A stretch of DNA of 60,069 bases from a bacterium (GTDB lineage Bacteria; Bacillota; Clostridia; Christensenellales; Aristaeellaceae), in NCBI GenBank assembly GCA_004563405.1, contig SFTH01000017.1:1-60069 (forward strand). Direction: 5' to 3'. The position numbers were made by a program, and so were the translations under genes. Shown here in pieces: positions 57,007 to 60,069 of this stretch. Each line of letters opens with the position of its first letter. The first letter of the stretch is position 1. Under the pieces are notes generated by a model. The model saw only the letters and a program-made list of their open reading frames with translations, ran no database searches and was not told the origin of the DNA.

Positions 57007-57806
57007 TGAAATACGATATTGTTGATCGGATGCGCTCGGGTGAGAGAATATCCATCGGAATGGTTCATACGCTTCCGCTTCCTGGGAGTTATCGTGGACA
57101 ATATTCCATGGAAGAGATCATTGACCGGGCAGTAGCGGATGCACAGGCCTTGGAAAACGCCGGATTTGACGCAATCATTGTGGAGAACCTGAACGATGGT
57201 CCGCATGAAGACGGAAGCATGGACGTCAGAAAGGTGGCCGCCTTGGCACGCATTTGTACGAAGGTGCGTGAAAGTGTGAGGATTCCGATTGGGATTGACT
57301 CCTGTGGAGAACAGACGGCAGGTTTTGGAATCGGTATCGTCACAGGCATTTCCTTTATCCGGCTGTCCTATATGGTTGATATCCGTGTGGGAGCAAGGGG
57401 CATCATTTTGCCCAATGGAGGCAATGCAGTGATGCTGCGCCGTCGTCTGGGGGCCGATGAGATTCGGATTTTTGCGGATATTCAGGTGAAACATACCTAT
57501 CCGTTGTTGGATTCAATTTCCTTGGAAGAGTCTGCAAAGTGGGCAATATCAAACATGGCAGATGCCCTCATCGTAACCGGGGCGGAAACCGGACGAGCGG
57601 CAAGCATTGAAGATCTGAAGAAAGTGAAGCACATTTCCACTGTGCCGGTTGTTGCGGGCAGTGGTGTCACTGCGGAGAACGTAGCGGAACAGTATGCGGC
57701 ATGTGACGGTGCCATTATTGGAAGCTCATTGAAACGGAGCCGAAATGTGATGGATCCCATTGATGCTGAACTGGCGAAAGAGTTTATGCGTGCAGTGGGC
57801 AAGTGA
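57003..57806 (+). CDS. BtpA/SgcQ-family TIM-barrel protein
   Basis: ATGATG at 57003 overlaps the kinase stop. The 267-residue protein has the BtpA family features IGMVHTLPLPGSYRG at the N-terminus, DAQALENAGFDAIIVENLND, SYMVDIRVGARGIILPNGG, IFADIQVKHTYPL and PVVAGSGVTAENVAEQY. BtpA was linked to photosystem I biogenesis in cyanobacteria, but most members (such as E. coli SgcQ) lie in sugar or nucleoside-like catabolic clusters. An aldolase- or lyase-type reaction on a phosphorylated ligand is plausible. Confidence 0.9.
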   Translation: MMKYDIVDRMRSGERISIGMVHTLPLPGSYRGQYSMEEIIDRAVADAQALENAGFDAIIVENLNDGPHEDGSMDVRKVAALARICTKVRESVRIPIGIDSCGEQTAGFGIGIVTGISFIRLSYMVDIRVGARGIILPNGGNAVMLRRRLGADEIRIFADIQVKHTYPLLDSISLEESAKWAISNMADALIVTGAETGRAASIEDLKKVKHISTVPVVAGSGVTAENVAEQYAACDGAIIGSSLKRSRNVMDPIDAELAKEFMRAVGK

Positions 57807-57834
57807 CCTATCTGCATGAAGAGGAGAGAAAGAC

Positions 57835-58554
57835 ATGCGTGTAATTGGTTACCTGACGAGCGGATATCCGTCAATCGACAAGAGCGTTGAGACGGCCCGG
57901 ATTTATGTCGAGGGCGGTTGCGACATGCTGGAGATCAGTATCCCCCTCGAAAACAACCGTGAAAAGCCGTTCTTGAACGATGTGATGAAGCAGGCATACA
58001 GGGCATGCCCGGATTATGATCGGCATATGGCTGCAATTAGCCAGATTGCAAAGGAGAATCCGGGAATTGATATTACGATATTGCTCTATAATGAAGTGAT
58101 TCTGGAGATCGGGGTTGAGAAATTCGCCACATTCTGCCTGGAGAATGGGATTTACGATGTGAATTCAGCAAATCTGACAGATGCACATGCGCTCGAAGTG
58201 CTGGAAAATAACGGCATTCACCTGGCTGGCCTCGTAAACTACAATCTGGAGGAATGGCGCATCCGAGACGCGCTGAAGACCAGGGGTTTTGTCTACTGTC
58301 AGGCATTTCCGCGCGCAGGTCAGGAGCTGAATCCAGATTATGATACCATTGGAAAGCTCATTCCACATCTGAGGGAGCTTGGAATTCATCAGAAGATTTA
58401 CTGTGGAGGAGGTATTTCCGAGCCTGAACATGCCCGGCAGGTGAAGCATGCCGGCGCGGACGGCTTTTTTCTCGGCTCATCAATTATTGCAATGTACGAT
58501 CAGCCTGAGAAACTGAAGGCCATCATTGGTTCGTTCTGTGACGCCGTGAAATAG
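57835..58554 (+). CDS. TrpA-like TIM-barrel protein 4
   Basis: AGAGGAGAG precedes the ATG. The 239-residue protein is TrpA-like: YLTSGYPSIDKSVETARIYVEGGCD then LEISIPLENNREKPFL. Unlike the three copies at the operon start it keeps the TrpA catalytic Glu49 equivalent (E33), while the Asp60 position is Lys44 (next to E43). LLYNEVILEIGVEKFATFC, YCGGGISEPEHARQVKHAGAD and GFFLGSSIIAMY match TrpA closely, including the phosphate-binding GSSI. It may be the active lyase of the set. Confidence 0.87.
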   Translation: MRVIGYLTSGYPSIDKSVETARIYVEGGCDMLEISIPLENNREKPFLNDVMKQAYRACPDYDRHMAAISQIAKENPGIDITILLYNEVILEIGVEKFATFCLENGIYDVNSANLTDAHALEVLENNGIHLAGLVNYNLEEWRIRDALKTRGFVYCQAFPRAGQELNPDYDTIGKLIPHLRELGIHQKIYCGGGISEPEHARQVKHAGADGFFLGSSIIAMYDQPEKLKAIIGSFCDAVK

Positions 58555-58605
58555 TGGCGCCATTGGCGATAATACAAATCATTCGACAAGAAAGGGTGTT
58601 AACAG

Positions 58606-59823
58606 ATGAAAGATTTTTGGATTTGGGTGCCTACGAAGATTGTGTTTGGCCGTAACTGCTTGGATGAGCTGGCAGACGGTGTAAAACTATGGGGAGGAAA
58701 GGATGGAAAGGAGCCGCGTGTTCTGCTCGTTACCGGCGGTGGTTCTATTAAGAAAATGGGCCTGTACGACAAGGTGACGGGTATTCTGAACGATGCTGGC
58801 ATCAAGTTCTTTGAGTATTCCGGCGTATCCGCGAACCCGAAGGTTTCCCATCTGCGCAAGGGCATTGAATTTGCGCGGGAAAACAAGGTCAACGTCGTGC
58901 TCGCAGTGGGCGGCGGTAGCGTTATTGACGAGGCGAAGGGTATTGCAGTCGGCTATGATTACGATGGCGATATCTGGGATCTGTCTACCGAACTGAATTC
59001 CAAGGGAGCGGCTGTGAGTACTCCGGTTCTGCCTGTACTGACGATCCTGACGCTCTCTGCAACTGGCACTGAAATGGCGACCGGATGTAACTGGACCAAC
59101 GATACTGTGACTCCGGCTGTCAAGCGTGGTCTGCATGGCCCTGAAGTGCGACCGAAAATTACCTTCGAGAATCCCGAGTTTACTTATTCTGTGAGTGAAT
59201 TCCAGACGGCTGCCGGCAGCGCGGACGTCCTGAGCCACATTTTCGAGTCCTATTTCTCCAATGCGACGACCGCTTATATGCAGGCGCGCGTTGCTGAGGC
59301 GATGATGAAGACGGTGATCAAGTATGCACCTATTGCGATGAAGGATCCCACCAATTATGAGGCGCGTGCAAATCTGATGTATTGCGCATCCTGGGCCAAC
59401 AATGGTTACATTGTCAAGGGCAACCAGGTCAATTGGAGTGTGCATGCGCTGGAGCATGAGCTGACTTCTTTCAATGATACCACCCATGGCGAAGGCCTGG
59501 CGGTTATCACGCCGCGATGGATGGAGTGGGTGATTACGGACGAGAGCAAGCTTTATCGCTTTGTTGAACTGGGCCAGAACGTATTTGGCATCAGCACTGA
59601 AGGCAAAACGGATCTCGAGGTGGCGAAAGAGACCATTCAGGCAGTGAAGGACTTCTTCTGGAAGGATTTGAAGCTCAAGAGCCGTATCCGTGACCTGGGT
59701 ATTGAGCACGATAAGCTTGAAATGTTCACGGAACAGGTCAGCAAGAAGCTCGGCTACCTGCAGGGCTGCTACAAGCCCTTTACGCGCGAGGTCATTGCGC
59801 AGATTTACGAGGCGTCCTATTGA
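58606..59823 (+). CDS. Iron-containing alcohol dehydrogenase (BDH/YqhD type)
   Basis: AAAGGGTG precedes the ATG. The 405-residue group III dehydrogenase has the NAD(P) motif GGGSVIDEAKG (102-112), LTLSATGTEMATG, and metal ligands D207, H211, H280 and H294, spaced as in E. coli YqhD and clostridial butanol dehydrogenases. It would reduce an aldehyde released by the TIM-barrel lyases, or oxidise an alcohol substrate. Last gene of the operon. Confidence 0.95.
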   Translation: MKDFWIWVPTKIVFGRNCLDELADGVKLWGGKDGKEPRVLLVTGGGSIKKMGLYDKVTGILNDAGIKFFEYSGVSANPKVSHLRKGIEFARENKVNVVLAVGGGSVIDEAKGIAVGYDYDGDIWDLSTELNSKGAAVSTPVLPVLTILTLSATGTEMATGCNWTNDTVTPAVKRGLHGPEVRPKITFENPEFTYSVSEFQTAAGSADVLSHIFESYFSNATTAYMQARVAEAMMKTVIKYAPIAMKDPTNYEARANLMYCASWANNGYIVKGNQVNWSVHALEHELTSFNDTTHGEGLAVITPRWMEWVITDESKLYRFVELGQNVFGISTEGKTDLEVAKETIQAVKDFFWKDLKLKSRIRDLGIEHDKLEMFTEQVSKKLGYLQGCYKPFTREVIAQIYEASY

Positions 59824-59871
59824 GAAGATAGCTTGGATAAGACGCGCTGAGTTGTACACATAGACAACGAC

Positions 59872-59906
59872 ACTGCCGGCTCCTGAAAAGAGCCGGCAGT
59901 TATTTT
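59872..59906 (+). terminator. Terminator of the 14-gene operon
   Basis: ACTGCCGGCTC-CTGAAAA-GAGCCGGCAGT, a perfect 11-bp stem, followed by TATTTTC; 48 bp past the dehydrogenase stop. Confidence 0.85.
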
Positions 59907-60069
59907 CAGAGGCCGCTTCAAGCAGGATGGGAATTTGAAAGCTATGAGTGGTCCATCCCGGGCAAAATGAGATAAGGTACAATAAGTTGCGCAAAAAGGA
60001 ATAGACATGGTAGGCAGGCAGCTGGTAGAATGGAGTTGCTACACGACACATTCGAAAGGAGCCTGGGAA
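59907..60069 (+). other. Leader region of the next transcription unit
   Basis: 163 bp to the window end with no supported gene. TACAAT (59978-59983) is a possible -10 and AAAGGAG (60056-60062) a possible ribosome binding site, so a plus-strand gene probably starts just outside the window. Confidence 0.35.

Noticed and set aside
57003..57806. BtpA protein as evidence of photosynthesis
   Set aside because: The family is broad, and cyanobacterial BtpA is only one branch; nothing else in the window is photosynthetic.
1..60069. CRISPR arrays, prophage genes, insertion sequences
   Set aside because: No regularly spaced repeats, cas genes, capsid/terminase/integrase proteins or transposases were recognised.

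Overview
The window looks like a chromosome segment of a GC-rich, endospore-forming Clostridia-type Firmicute. The evidence is AGGAGG-type ribosome binding sites, TTGACA/TATAAT promoters, a spoIIR-sleB-ypeB sporulation/germination block, clostridial IMP dehydrogenase, YitT, DUF1385 and DUF554 proteins, and an interspersed repeat of a style I associate with gut Clostridia. A Christensenellales-like lineage would fit the gene style and the transporter binding proteins that lack lipobox cysteines, but this is inference. No phage genes, transposases or CRISPR arrays were seen.

Layout. 0-4.6 kb: SH3b protein, signal peptidase I, a solitary 5S rRNA gene with its own promoter, a four-gene tRNA operon (Asp, CAT, Glu, Pro), recR, ybaB and a small lipoprotein. 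4.6-5.1 kb: intergenic repeat. 5.1-11.4 kb: four overlapping minus-strand genes (HelD-like helicase, two flavoproteins, and a HAD-phosphatase/thiamine pyrophosphokinase fusion). 11.5-28.5 kb: ordinary housekeeping and membrane genes, including yitT, a secreted acidic protein, a Myb-like regulator, luxS, DUF2148, a nucleotidyltransferase, radical SAM/HxlR, DUF89-proC-kinase, guaB, a HAD-IIA hydrolase, HSP20, MATE and DUF554.

28.5-33.0 kb: a lower-GC cassette with a cobalamin riboswitch, two tandem binding proteins, a FecCD permease and an ATPase. It is bounded by a perfect 28-bp direct repeat of the last 28 bp of the DUF554 gene, so it looks like an insertion at that gene's 3' end. A second, GC-rich FecBCD-type transporter follows in the opposite orientation (33.2-35.9 kb). 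36-46 kb: ribokinase, phosphodiester glycosidase, DUF1385, LTA-synthase-like, DJ-1/PfpI, spoIIR-sleB-ypeB and a MazF toxin without a visible antitoxin.

46.3-59.9 kb: composition drops sharply and a single apparent 14-gene operon begins at one consensus promoter and ends at one terminator. It encodes three tandem TrpA-like TIM barrels in which the TrpA catalytic Glu is replaced by Gln, an MFS carrier, a BMP-type (nucleoside-family) ABC transporter, two tandem isochorismatase-fold hydrolases, a PfkB kinase, a BtpA/SgcQ-family TIM barrel, a fourth TrpA-like protein that keeps the Glu, and an iron-type alcohol dehydrogenase. The set reads as uptake, phosphorylation, C-C or C-N cleavage, amide hydrolysis and aldehyde/alcohol redox of an unknown, possibly nucleoside-like or heterocyclic compound. 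I know of no described pathway with this gene set, and it is my main candidate for an undescribed system.
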